64,000 nucleotides of DNA from Campylobacterales bacterium (lineage in GTDB: Bacteria > Campylobacterota > Campylobacteria > Campylobacterales > QNZT01), in the NCBI GenBank assembly GCA_027023305.1, contig JALVVR010000066.1, forward strand, positions 1-64,000, given 5' to 3'. The notes under the pieces are model-generated. The model was not told the origin of the DNA and made no database searches. It was given only the letters and a program-made list of their open reading frames with translations. A program made the translations under genes and the position numbers. This document shows positions 9,801-18,600 of the stretch, piece by piece; the stretch's first letter is position 1, and each line of letters opens with the position of its first letter.

Positions 9801-9873
9801 TGAAACTATCATAAACAGTTCAGATGTAGCATATCTAAAGACTATTTTAAAAAGTTATGTAAAAGAGGATTAA
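6844..9873 (+). CDS. Membrane hybrid histidine kinase with receiver domains
   Basis: A 1009-residue sensor kinase. Membrane helices lie near residues 9-27 and 290-309 and enclose a roughly 260-residue helical periplasmic sensor of NIT-like character. The kinase core follows: HisKA with ANMSHEIRTPINGI (His385), then HATPase with LISNSLKFTPKGG (N box), DNGIGM (G1) and GGTGLGL (G2). Three receiver-like segments come next. The first (about 625-735) is degenerate. The second is canonical (ILIAEDND, LMDIAMP with Asp802, ITKP). The third (about 895-1005) is divergent but keeps a candidate Asp944 (LLDKEIS). There is no HPt in the protein and no DNA-binding output. It is translated just after the motif-repeat protein. 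A long hairpin overlaps its stop. Confidence 0.88.
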   Translation: MKIKSNLNLITFIPVMIVMLLSIYIFRLSFNNYQHSKTDLSNLKKIEKIKEFMLDIFKERKYAVQSLTSNSNETIYNYKKAATKTNKAVNNLITIYNKDKKNSIIFKLIKDIKTIVNQRKEIEEHKLSYKTIFANYDILNSDILSYINYLKNKINTKTNANSLNDALILLKSVSDERDFISNIYTNSEDIENLYIIKLFKNSNITQTLSMVDKKVQKLLSKSLDTKEFINIVKKTNTIKQELLTKGYIISATQKEWIDFEDKKLFLLSQSIDRISKNINNELKKSLNYKLLKLVISLFLILLSLFLLYKYFRFKNELLDNSNLKLLLKKVLNLSNLDKTVDLSTTSGVKNSYKIIDDSLDKISIDRQKAENDNASKSIFLANMSHEIRTPINGIVGFTDILKKSNLNKTQKEYVDIISKNTDNLLEIINNILDLSKIESKKIEVDSIMFSPIEEFENSVELFLAKASKKKINLSLNLLPNFENYLLGDPLKIKEVLLNLISNSLKFTPKGGQIDVSIKKLPSKSSKEELVYFEVKDNGIGMSKDELSDIFDAFSQADSTITRKYGGTGLGLTISSSYVTLMGGELEVESKKDRGTKFFFTLSFKKSQPLKTTKYKNSFNIIKALIISDNETKELSNYLKEYISYLISSTSLVNKEDISSNKSMFEESNLIVVPQKVFEENDFSHLNKTDKKLLIIQDSQFYQEQNTLPSNTFTITEPIGFFKVVEVLSSFNPTTAKNTHENKTIKESNKKFKILIAEDNDVNLKLLEEFFNQYSNITIKKAINGEEAVKLFLKESFDMILMDIAMPLLDGMEATKKIIEYENINNTPHTPIIALTANALKGDKEKYLSTGMDEYITKPVKEDSLITMLKKFSITLNQKELISNKENKKENLEQKQLLLYKKSEVETKIFQKVLSQYYSKIDTVNSSKEFYTNLERFNYQAILLDKEISDLDFESLNNIKKEAPNTSLILFRNFETIISNKLRTIFDETIINSSDVAYLKTILKSYVKED

Positions 9874-9888
9874 AAAATCCTCTTTTAC
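9859..9888. terminator. Bidirectional terminator between hybrid kinase and bamA
   Basis: Perfect 11-bp inverted repeat GTAAAAGAGGA / TCCTCTTTTAC with an 8-nt loop. The loop contains the kinase stop codon (TAA 9871-9873). It serves two convergent genes. Confidence 0.8.
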
Positions 9889-9899
9889 TAAAACAAACT

Positions 9900-12143
9900 C
9901 TAAAATCTAGCTCCTAAGCTAAATTCCCATTTTTCTAGACTATCACCATTTTTACTGTTTAATCCTTTAGCATAGTATATTTCTAAAGGAACTCCAAGTG
10001 GAGATTTTGGCCACTCAAGTGCTGCACCAACAGAGCTTCTTTTTATCTCACTAAAACTACTCTCTCCTGTCATACCATAATCATAAAAAGTTTTAAATCT
10101 TAAGCCCATAGACTTAACAAGAGGAATACTAAACTCAACCGTAGCAGTAGCTAATTTTTTAGCACCTATCAAAGATCCAGAGCTATCTTTTGGAGAAAGT
10201 GTACCACTTTTATATCCTCTTACACTTCCATAACCACCTAGATAAAGCTTTTCATTTACTGGTAGATAACCTCTATTTTTTATAGCAGATACATGTACCT
10301 TTCCTCTAACAATCAAATCATAATCAAGTTCATCCTCTAGCCCTTTATAAAACTTACCTGTAAAAGAGTATTTAGTGTACTTCATATCTCCACCTGCACC
10401 TGCATACTCCATTGATGCAGACAAATCCATACCTCGTCTTGGAAGATAAAAGTCATCAGTATTGTCAAATCTAATAGCAGGAACTAAAGCACTTTTTATC
10501 TCTGTTCCCTCTTTATAATAATGGCTAGTTTTTAAACTATCAGATAGATTACTAAGTTTAGTCTTTTCATAAACATATCCCAAACTAGCATGAAGATTTC
10601 TTCCTATCCTTTTTCCTAAAGTTAAACTACCACCAACTGAGTCTGAATCATAATCATAGTAATCAAACTTTTTCTTATATAGACTTCCACCTAAACTATA
10701 CTCACTATCATATACTCTAGGATTATAAAAGTTTATACTACCATTTTTACTTTTACTAGAAGCATCTATACTAGTCCCAACTTCGATACCTGTTCCTAAA
10801 AAGTTTTTATCACTAACTCCTAAGTTCACACCAAGTCCATCATAACTACCATAAGATAATCCTCCCATGATACTTCCTGTACTTGTCTCTTTAACTTTTA
10901 CTAAAGTATCTATTTGATTTTGTGATATTTGATGAGGAATAATTTGTACATCTGAAAAGAAACCTGTTCTTTTTAACTGATCTATAGAATCATCCATATC
11001 TTTTTTGGTAAAAGGCTCTCCCTCGCTAAAGTAAAGCTCTCTTCTTATAACTCTATCCATAGTTCTAGAGTTTCCTGAGATTGTTATGTTTTTAACATAT
11101 ACTTTTTTATTTGGTTTTACCATATAAGTTACATTTGCAACCATGTTTGTTCTATCTTGTTTTACATCTGGAACAACTTGAGCAAATGCATATCCCCTAT
11201 CAGACATATAATTTTGAAGTAGTCTTACATCTTTTTTAAGTTTAGATACATTAAAGACTCTTCCCTTTTCTAGTTTTATATCCTCTTTAACACTTTTATC
11301 AACACTCTCTCCATTATCAACAAAAACTGCCACAGTTCCTACTTTATACTGTTTACCTTCATCTATCTTATAAGTTATAGTAGCTGTATAATCACTAAAG
11401 TTTGCTCTAACGATAGGATTGGAAACTTTTACATCCAAATATCCTCTTTCAAGATAAAACTCTCGTATTCTTTCTCTATCAGCTTTTAGTTGATTTGCTT
11501 TTAGTTTTCCATCATCTCTACCTAAAAACCAGCCAAATGATTGCTCAGCTCTATTTGCTATAACACTCTTTAGATCATCATAAGAATACTTTTTTGCACC
11601 TATAATATTTACTTTTTTGATGATAATATTTTCACCTTTTCTAACATCTATATTAGTTTCAAGTGCATTTTTATTTATATCTTTATTATTAACATCTATA
11701 ACACTATCATAGTAACCTTGTGCTTCTAGTGAACTTTCTAATCCTTTTTTAAGATTATTCATCTTATTCTCATCAAAGCTGTCACCTCTTTTTAATCCAC
11801 TCGCTTTCAAAACAGCTTTGTTTTGATCATCACTAAGACCTTCCATCTTAACTTTTGCAATAACAGGCTTTTCTTTTACATGATAAGTTAAAACTCCACC
11901 ATTTTCCTCTACCCATATATCATCAAAATACCTTTGAGCATACAGTTTTCTTACACTCACATCTATATCTCTATCATTTACATTTGCCCCCGGCTTTATC
12001 CCAGCTATTTCCTGTGCTATCTGGGGAGAAATATGAACTAATCCTCTAAACTCAACTTGGCTTATAACTTGTGCACTCAAAAACGAAGAAGTAGCAAGCA
12101 AAATCAAACTTCCACTCGCCATTAGTCTCTCTTTTTTTACCAT
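9900..12143 (-). CDS. bamA: Outer-membrane protein assembly factor BamA
   Basis: A 747-residue outer-membrane insertase that folds beta-barrel proteins. A signal peptide (to about residue 24, ending FLSA) precedes five POTRA repeats (about 25-345, e.g. ISQVEFRGLVHISPQIAQE) and a C-terminal 16-strand barrel. The barrel carries the lid-loop signature VRGYKSG (the VRGF/Y motif of the Omp85 family) and ends in a terminal Phe (SLGARF), the classical OMP end. The start chosen is the ATG at 12141-12143, with AAAAGG eight bases upstream. An in-frame GTG nine bases earlier overlaps that ribosome site and is less likely. It is monocistronic here, flanked by a terminator and by divergent tyrA. Confidence 0.95.
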   Translation of the reverse strand: MVKKERLMASGSLILLATSSFLSAQVISQVEFRGLVHISPQIAQEIAGIKPGANVNDRDIDVSVRKLYAQRYFDDIWVEENGGVLTYHVKEKPVIAKVKMEGLSDDQNKAVLKASGLKRGDSFDENKMNNLKKGLESSLEAQGYYDSVIDVNNKDINKNALETNIDVRKGENIIIKKVNIIGAKKYSYDDLKSVIANRAEQSFGWFLGRDDGKLKANQLKADRERIREFYLERGYLDVKVSNPIVRANFSDYTATITYKIDEGKQYKVGTVAVFVDNGESVDKSVKEDIKLEKGRVFNVSKLKKDVRLLQNYMSDRGYAFAQVVPDVKQDRTNMVANVTYMVKPNKKVYVKNITISGNSRTMDRVIRRELYFSEGEPFTKKDMDDSIDQLKRTGFFSDVQIIPHQISQNQIDTLVKVKETSTGSIMGGLSYGSYDGLGVNLGVSDKNFLGTGIEVGTSIDASSKSKNGSINFYNPRVYDSEYSLGGSLYKKKFDYYDYDSDSVGGSLTLGKRIGRNLHASLGYVYEKTKLSNLSDSLKTSHYYKEGTEIKSALVPAIRFDNTDDFYLPRRGMDLSASMEYAGAGGDMKYTKYSFTGKFYKGLEDELDYDLIVRGKVHVSAIKNRGYLPVNEKLYLGGYGSVRGYKSGTLSPKDSSGSLIGAKKLATATVEFSIPLVKSMGLRFKTFYDYGMTGESSFSEIKRSSVGAALEWPKSPLGVPLEIYYAKGLNSKNGDSLEKWEFSLGARF

Positions 12144-12220
12144 AGGTAACACCTTTTTAAAAATAATATTTTACATGTTATAGTATTTTTAATTAAAACT
12201 TAATAAATGTTAAAATAGTA

Positions 12221-12266
12221 TAGGGAATTTATAATGCTAGGATGTACTAACATTGTAAATTCCCTA
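12221..12266. repeat. Long imperfect hairpin upstream of tyrA
   Basis: An 11-bp perfect inverted repeat TAGGGAATTTA / TAAATTCCCTA encloses 24 bp that themselves pair imperfectly (AATGcTAG / CTAaCATT). The result is a nearly continuous 46-nt hairpin. It ends 24 bp before the tyrA ATG and lies between divergent bamA and tyrA. It could be a terminator-like attenuator, an operator or a small palindromic element; there is no T-tract immediately downstream on the plus strand. Confidence 0.7.
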
Positions 12267-12290
12267 AACCTTAAAAAAAAGAGTTAATTT

Positions 12291-13121
12291 ATGAATATAT
12301 CTATAATTGGACTAGGATTGATGGGTGGATCTCTTGCTCTAAGTTTAAAAAAAATTTACCCTAATTGGACTATTAAGGGTTATGACCACAATAAAAATCA
12401 TATCTCAAAAGCAATAGAACTAAACTTAGTAGATAAAATAGCCGAAAATTGGGATGAAGTAAAACTTAGTGATATTATCATACTAGCAATTCCGGTAGAA
12501 GCTATTATAAAATCTTTGCAAAACTTAAAAGATATATCTAAAACTACTACAATCATAGACTTAGGAAGTACAAAAGAAAAGATAGTAAAAAACACTCCTA
12601 AAGAGATAAGAAAAAACCTTGTTGCCGCACACCCTATGACTGGTACTGAAAACACTGGCCCAACTGCAGCATTTGATAGTTTGTATGATGATAAAGTTGT
12701 TGTATTATGCGATTTAGAAGATAGTGGTGATTTACAAAAAAAGCTAGCCATACAAATATTTACAAAATTAAATATGAATATATTTTATATGAACTCATCC
12801 TCTCATGACTCTCATGCAGCCTATATTTCTCATCTACCTCATGCACTTAGCTTTTCACTAGCAAATGCTGTTTTAAATCAAGAAGATCCTAAAAGTATCC
12901 TTGCTATGTCAGGAGCTGGTTTTGCAAGCATGACAAGAATCGCTAAAAGCTCTCCAGTTATGTGGAGCGATATCTTTAAACAAAACAAATCAAATCTTTT
13001 AAAGTCTATATATTCTTTTAATCATGAATTAAACATCATGCAAAAGATGATAGAAGAAGATAAATGGGATGAGTTAGAAAAGTGGATGAAAAAAGCAAAT
13101 CTACTTCATAACATTATCTAA
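12291..13121 (+). CDS. tyrA: Prephenate dehydrogenase
   Basis: A 276-residue monofunctional enzyme that oxidatively decarboxylates prephenate to 4-hydroxyphenylpyruvate in tyrosine synthesis. The N-terminal Rossmann motif is GLGLMGGSLALSL (residues 7-19). Further signatures are AHPMTGTENTGP around 113-124 with the catalytic-region His, and SHLPHALSFSLANA near 180, typical of the helical dimerisation and substrate domain. There is no chorismate mutase or ACT domain, and the length is normal for the short bacterial type. Its 3' end overlaps the convergent GGDEF-EAL gene by 21 bp. A long hairpin lies in the 5' leader. Confidence 0.94.
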   Translation: MNISIIGLGLMGGSLALSLKKIYPNWTIKGYDHNKNHISKAIELNLVDKIAENWDEVKLSDIIILAIPVEAIIKSLQNLKDISKTTTIIDLGSTKEKIVKNTPKEIRKNLVAAHPMTGTENTGPTAAFDSLYDDKVVVLCDLEDSGDLQKKLAIQIFTKLNMNIFYMNSSSHDSHAAYISHLPHALSFSLANAVLNQEDPKSILAMSGAGFASMTRIAKSSPVMWSDIFKQNKSNLLKSIYSFNHELNIMQKMIEEDKWDELEKWMKKANLLHNII

Positions 13122-15467
13122 ATATTTTTCCACTTTTTCACTTGGTAATGGTTTTGAAAAATAATACCCTTGTATTAATCTACATCCAAAATCTCGCATA
13201 AGCTTTAACTGCTCTTTATCCTCTATACCTTCAGCGACTATTTCTAATCCCAAACTTTTTGCGAGTAATATAATAACTTTAACTATCTCTCTATCTTCAC
13301 TCTCTGTTGCTATATCATCAACAAAAGATTTATCTATTTTTAGTTTTGTGATAGGTAATGACTTTAGTCTTGACAAAGAAGAGTACCCTGTACCAAAATC
13401 ATCAATAGATATACCTATCCCTATATCCCTAAGATTTGTTAAAACTTCCTCTACCTTTTTTATATTTTCCATCAAAAAGCCCTCTGTAACCTCTAACTCT
13501 AAAAGCTCTGGTTTTATACCAGTTTCTTTTACGATAGACTTTGTTGTCTCTTCAAGATGATTTTGAGTTAACTGTTTGCTTGAAACATTTACAGCTATTT
13601 TTATTTCATACCCATTTTCTTGTAAAGATTTTATTTTTTGACAAGCAGTTCTTAAAATCCATCTACCAACTTTTACCATAAAACCACCCTCTTCAGCCAA
13701 AGAGATAAAATTTTCTGGAGTTATTAATCCATATTTTGGATGCTCCCATCTAACCAGTCCTTCAAAAAGAGCAATCACTCCTTTATCAATATCAATAATA
13801 GGTTGATAGTATAATTTAAGCTCATTATTTATAATAGCATTTCGAAGATCTTTTGTTAACTCCATCTTCTCTCTTGACTCACTATCCATAGCAGATGTAA
13901 AGTACCTATGAGTATTTTTACCACTCTCTTTAGCTCTATACATTGCCATATCAGCAAATTTTATAAGTTCATCTTTATCTCTCGTATCATCCGGATAGAT
14001 AGATATACCAATAGAGCTTCCTATATATCCCATCTCATCTTTTAGCTTTATTGGGACTGATAGAGTATCTATTATCTTTTTAGCTACAATAGAAGGAAAT
14101 ACATTGTCATGTATTCCATCTAGTATGATAGTAAACTCATCTCCACCCAATCTTGATACCATATCTTCTGTTCTTAGGACTGATTTTAGCTTTACTGCAA
14201 CCTCTTTCAGGAGTATATCTCCATAATCATGACCCAAAGTATCATTTATAGTTTTAAAATTATCAAGATCTAAAAACATCAAAGCAACTTTAGAACTATT
14301 TCTACTAGCTTTTGAAACAACATGACTTAAACTATCATAAAACAAAGCACGATTAGGAAGATTTGTCAAAAGATCATAATGAGCTAACTTATCTAACTTT
14401 TTCTCTGTCATCTTTTGTGATGTGATATCAGTATAAATAGATCCTATTAACTTTTTTTCATTTTTATGAAGTACAAACTGATTTAATTGAAAAAACTTTA
14501 TATTTCCAAACTTATCACTCATCTTTGTCTCAGTTGATAAAATTCTCTCTTTTAAAACTTTTTTATTTTCACTTATTATTCTTTTATATTCACTTTCATG
14601 AAAAATCTCTTTTACACTTTTTCCACTTATTGTCTCTTTTCCAAAAAAATTATTTATATATCTATTTGAAAAAATTATATTATCTTTCAAATCCCTTATA
14701 TAAACACCAGAAGGAAGGTTTTCCATAAAAGATTTAAACTGTTCTTGAGACTCTTTGAGGGCTAGTTCTGCTCTTTTTATATCACTTATATCACTTAAAA
14801 AACCAACTACTCTTTTTATATTCCCATTTTCACTAACAGCTTTTGCTCTAGCTAAAAACCATCTTTTATCTCCATCTATATCTATTATAAATTCACTTTT
14901 AAAAGATTTTGTATCATTATTTAGATGTTCTTCAAGATTTTTTATAAATTTAGGTCTAAATTCATCATCAATCAAAGAGATAAAAGATTTCAAAGAATTA
15001 TTTAAAAGAGTTGAATTATCACCTAAAAGTTCTCTAAATTTATCTGATATAAATAGTTCATCTTTTTCTACTTCCCAATCCCAAAGTCCTTCATTGGAGC
15101 CTTGAGTAGCTAATTCATACCTATTTTTTAAAATACTAATAGCCTCTTTAGCTCTTTTTTGATCACTTATATCTACTAAAAGACCTAACCTATCTGTACT
15201 TTCCATACTCAATGAAGAGATATAAACAATAGAACTTATCTTCTGTCCTATATCATTTGTTACAACAATCTCAAAATGCTCATCACTACTCAAAGTGTGT
15301 TCATTTATAGTATTAAGTGCACTCTTTCTAGCACTTCCAAAAAAACTATCAAAAGCACTGTTAGTAATATACTTATTTGTATCCTCATACTTATAAAACA
15401 TAGGTATAGAAAGACTATTTATCAACTCTTCAAGAATACTTTTACTCTTAGTTTTACCAAATATCAT
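13101..15467 (-). CDS. PAS-GGDEF-EAL cyclic-di-GMP enzyme
   Basis: A 788-residue cytoplasmic protein with about three PAS modules (roughly residues 10-110, 120-235 and 240-360). A diguanylate cyclase domain follows, with intact RLGGDEF and an upstream RTED matching the RxxD inhibitory site. The C-terminal phosphodiesterase domain has FEGLVRW at the EAL position (E-G-L), NVSSKQL, ELEVTEG, DDFGTGYSSLS and VAEGIED. The metal-binding acidic residues look complete, so both making and breaking c-di-GMP are possible. The start chosen is ATG 15465-15467, preceded by GAGAGAG; a TTG 39 bases upstream is in frame but has no ribosome site. The gene diverges from dnaE, and its 3' end overlaps tyrA. Confidence 0.9.
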   Translation of the reverse strand: MIFGKTKSKSILEELINSLSIPMFYKYEDTNKYITNSAFDSFFGSARKSALNTINEHTLSSDEHFEIVVTNDIGQKISSIVYISSLSMESTDRLGLLVDISDQKRAKEAISILKNRYELATQGSNEGLWDWEVEKDELFISDKFRELLGDNSTLLNNSLKSFISLIDDEFRPKFIKNLEEHLNNDTKSFKSEFIIDIDGDKRWFLARAKAVSENGNIKRVVGFLSDISDIKRAELALKESQEQFKSFMENLPSGVYIRDLKDNIIFSNRYINNFFGKETISGKSVKEIFHESEYKRIISENKKVLKERILSTETKMSDKFGNIKFFQLNQFVLHKNEKKLIGSIYTDITSQKMTEKKLDKLAHYDLLTNLPNRALFYDSLSHVVSKASRNSSKVALMFLDLDNFKTINDTLGHDYGDILLKEVAVKLKSVLRTEDMVSRLGGDEFTIILDGIHDNVFPSIVAKKIIDTLSVPIKLKDEMGYIGSSIGISIYPDDTRDKDELIKFADMAMYRAKESGKNTHRYFTSAMDSESREKMELTKDLRNAIINNELKLYYQPIIDIDKGVIALFEGLVRWEHPKYGLITPENFISLAEEGGFMVKVGRWILRTACQKIKSLQENGYEIKIAVNVSSKQLTQNHLEETTKSIVKETGIKPELLELEVTEGFLMENIKKVEEVLTNLRDIGIGISIDDFGTGYSSLSRLKSLPITKLKIDKSFVDDIATESEDREIVKVIILLAKSLGLEIVAEGIEDKEQLKLMRDFGCRLIQGYYFSKPLPSEKVEKYLDNVMK

Positions 15468-15570
15468 AAACTCTCTCTTTTTATTTTCTATCTCTAATAT
15501 CGGCAAAATAAAAGATTTTTTAAACTATTTCGATAACTTTTTTGTTAATTGAGAATACATCTTCTTTATA

Positions 15571-15576
15571 TATAAT
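15571..15576 (+). promoter_or_regulatory. Probable -10 box of dnaE
   Basis: A perfect TATAAT in an AT-rich tract, 28 bp before the TTG start of dnaE. Confidence 0.5.
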
Positions 15577-15604
15577 ATTGTTTACTTATATTAGGAGAAT
15601 CCTT

Positions 15605-18600
15605 TTGAGCAAGATACCATTTACACACCTGCATCTTCACACCGAATACTCACTACTTGATGGTGCAAACAAGATAAAAGATTTAGCAAAAAAAGTAAAA
15701 GAACTTGGAATGAACTCTGTTGCTATAACTGATCATGGAAATATGTTTGGTGCAATAGACTTTTACACTACTATGAGAAAAAATGATATAAAACCTATTA
15801 TAGGACTTGAAGCATATATCCACAACTCCGATAAACTAGATGATAAAACAACAAAACAAAGATTTCACCTCTGCCTTTATGCAAAAAATGAAGCAGGCTA
15901 CAAAAATCTCATGTACCTAAGTTCTCAAAGCTATCTTAAGGGATTTTACTACTACCCAAGAATAAATAAAAAACTACTTTTCGAAAATTGTGAAGGACTA
16001 ATCTGCTCAGCAGCTTGTCTTCAAGGAGAGATAAACTGGCACCTTAACCTAAACAGTGAAAGAAATAAAAAAAATGGTGCAAAAGGATATGAGAGAGCAA
16101 AAGAGATAGCTTTAGAGTACAAGCAAGTTTTTGGAGATGATTTTTACCTAGAAATCATGAGACACGGTATTGAAGATCAAAGATACATAGACTCTCAAGT
16201 TATTAAACTCTCTCAAGAGACTGGTATAAAGCTTATAGCTACAAATGACACTCACTACCCATCACAAGATTATGCCGAAGCTCATGAAGCATTTATGTGT
16301 ATCGCTATGAATAAAGAGTTTGATGACCCAAAAAGACTTAGACACTCAGTACATGAGTTTTTTGTAAAGTCTCCCGAGCAAATGCATGAATTATTTGCCG
16401 ACATACCAGAAGCTCTTTTAAATACTCAAGAAATTGTTGACAAGTGTAACTTAGAGATAAAACTAGGAAACCCAACCCCTCCAAACTTTAAGTTTGTAAA
16501 AGAGTATGCCCAAAAAGAGGGTTTAGATATAGATAATGATTCAGAATTTTTTGTTTACAAGTGCAAACAAGGATTAGAAAAAAGACTTAAACTTGTAGAT
16601 AAAGAAAAACACCAAATCTACTGGGATAGGCTAGATTTTGAGATGAATATCATAAATACCATGAACTTTCCAGGATATATGCTTATAGTTTGGGACTTTA
16701 TCAACTACTCAAAAGAGCAAGGTATCCCAGTTGGACCTGGAAGGGGAAGTGCTGCTGGAAGTTTAGTAGCTTATGCCCTAGAGATAACAAACTTAGACCC
16801 ACTAAAATACGACCTACTTTTTGAGAGATTTCTAAATCCTGAAAGGGTAAGTATGCCCGATATTGATATCGACTTTTGCCAAAAAAGAAGAGGTGAAGCG
16901 ATAGACTATGTTGTTAACAAATACGGAAGAAACAATGTCGCACAAGTTATAACATTTGGTAAACTTTTAGCAAAAGGTGTTATCAGAGATGTAGCTCGTG
17001 TTATGGCTATGCCCTACTCTGAAGCTGATAAAATGGCAAAACTAATCCCTGATGAACTCGGTATAAATTTAAAAGACTCTTACGAGAAAGAGCCAAAGAT
17101 AAAAGAACTTATACAAAGTAATGCCCTTGCAAAAAGAGTGTGGGAAGTTTCACTAGCACTTGAAGGACTAAACAGAAACTCAGGTATGCATGCAGCTGGA
17201 GTAGTTTTAAGTAACGAAGAGTTATGGCACAAAGCACCACTATACAAACCAACAGGGGAAAATGCCCAATATGTAACCCAATACTCTCTAAAATACTTAG
17301 AAGATGTTGACTTGATAAAATTTGATTTTTTGGGATTAAAAACTCTAACTGTTATAGATGATGCTATAAAGTTGATAGAAAAAGGGACTAACGAAAAAGT
17401 TGATTTTGACAGAGTTGATGTAGATGACCCCAAAGTATATGAACTTATTCAAAGTGGTAAAACAATAGGACTATTTCAAATAGAATCTGATGGTATGCAA
17501 TCTCTAAATGAAAGATTAAAACCAACAAATTTTGAAGATATTATCGCTGTTCTTGCCCTATATCGTCCAGGTCCTATGGAGAGTGGGATGCTTGATGATT
17601 TTATTGAAAGAAAACATGGTAGAGCTGAGATAACTTATGAGTTCCCAGAGCTTGAACCAATCTTGAAACCAACTTATGGAGTTATAGTATATCAAGAGCA
17701 AGTTATGCAAATAGTTCAAACTATAGGTGGTTTCTCTTTGGGTGGAGCTGATGTTGTTCGTCGTGCTATGGGTAAAAAGATAAAAGAGGAGATGGATAGA
17801 CTAAAAGCCGAGTTTGCAGATGGAGCACAGAAAAAAGGCTTTGATAGAACAAAAGCAGAAGAACTTTTTGATTTGATTGTTAAGTTTGCAGGATATGGAT
17901 TTAACAAATCACACTCAGCAGCATATGCCATGGTTACTTTTCAAACCTCTTATCTAAAATGCTACTATCCTGCTGAGTTTATGTCAGCTCTTCTAACAAG
18001 TGAAGCAGATAATACAGACAAAATAGTAAAATATGTTGATGAAGTAAAAAGCTTAGGTATCAAACTTCTCCCTCCCTCTATAACACACTCTATTGTTTCT
18101 TTTTCTCCATCTCATAACAAAAACGAAGATGCTATCCTTTTTGGATTAGGAGCTATCAAAGGAGTTGGAAGCAAAGCAATAGACTCGATTTTGGAAGCTA
18201 GAGATGAAAAACCATTTGAAGATTTAAGTGATTTTGTATCAAGAATAGATACAGGGAAAGTAAACAAAAGAGTCATTGAAGCTCTTATAAAAAGTGGAGC
18301 TATGGATAGCTTTGGTTACTCAAGAAAAGCCATGATAGATCAAATAGAAACCATAGTAACAGCAGGAGCTGAGGTAAATAGAGCTAAAAAGATGGCTGAA
18401 AATTCACTTTTTGGAGATGATACTGAACTAACTACAATAGATGTCAAAATAGACAATTTAGATGAGTTTGATGATAAAATTATCCTAGAACTTGAAAAAG
18501 AGACTTTAGGTTTTTATGTATCAGGTCACCCACTAGATAGCTTTCGTGAAGAGATAAACAAACTAACCTACACCCTTTCAAGTGAACTAGATGAGATAGC

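Noticed and set aside
15571-15576. dnaE start at the first in-frame ATG (15542)
   Set aside because: That would place the promoter and the ribosome site inside the gene; the TTG at 15605 with AGGAG gives the conserved PHP-domain start.
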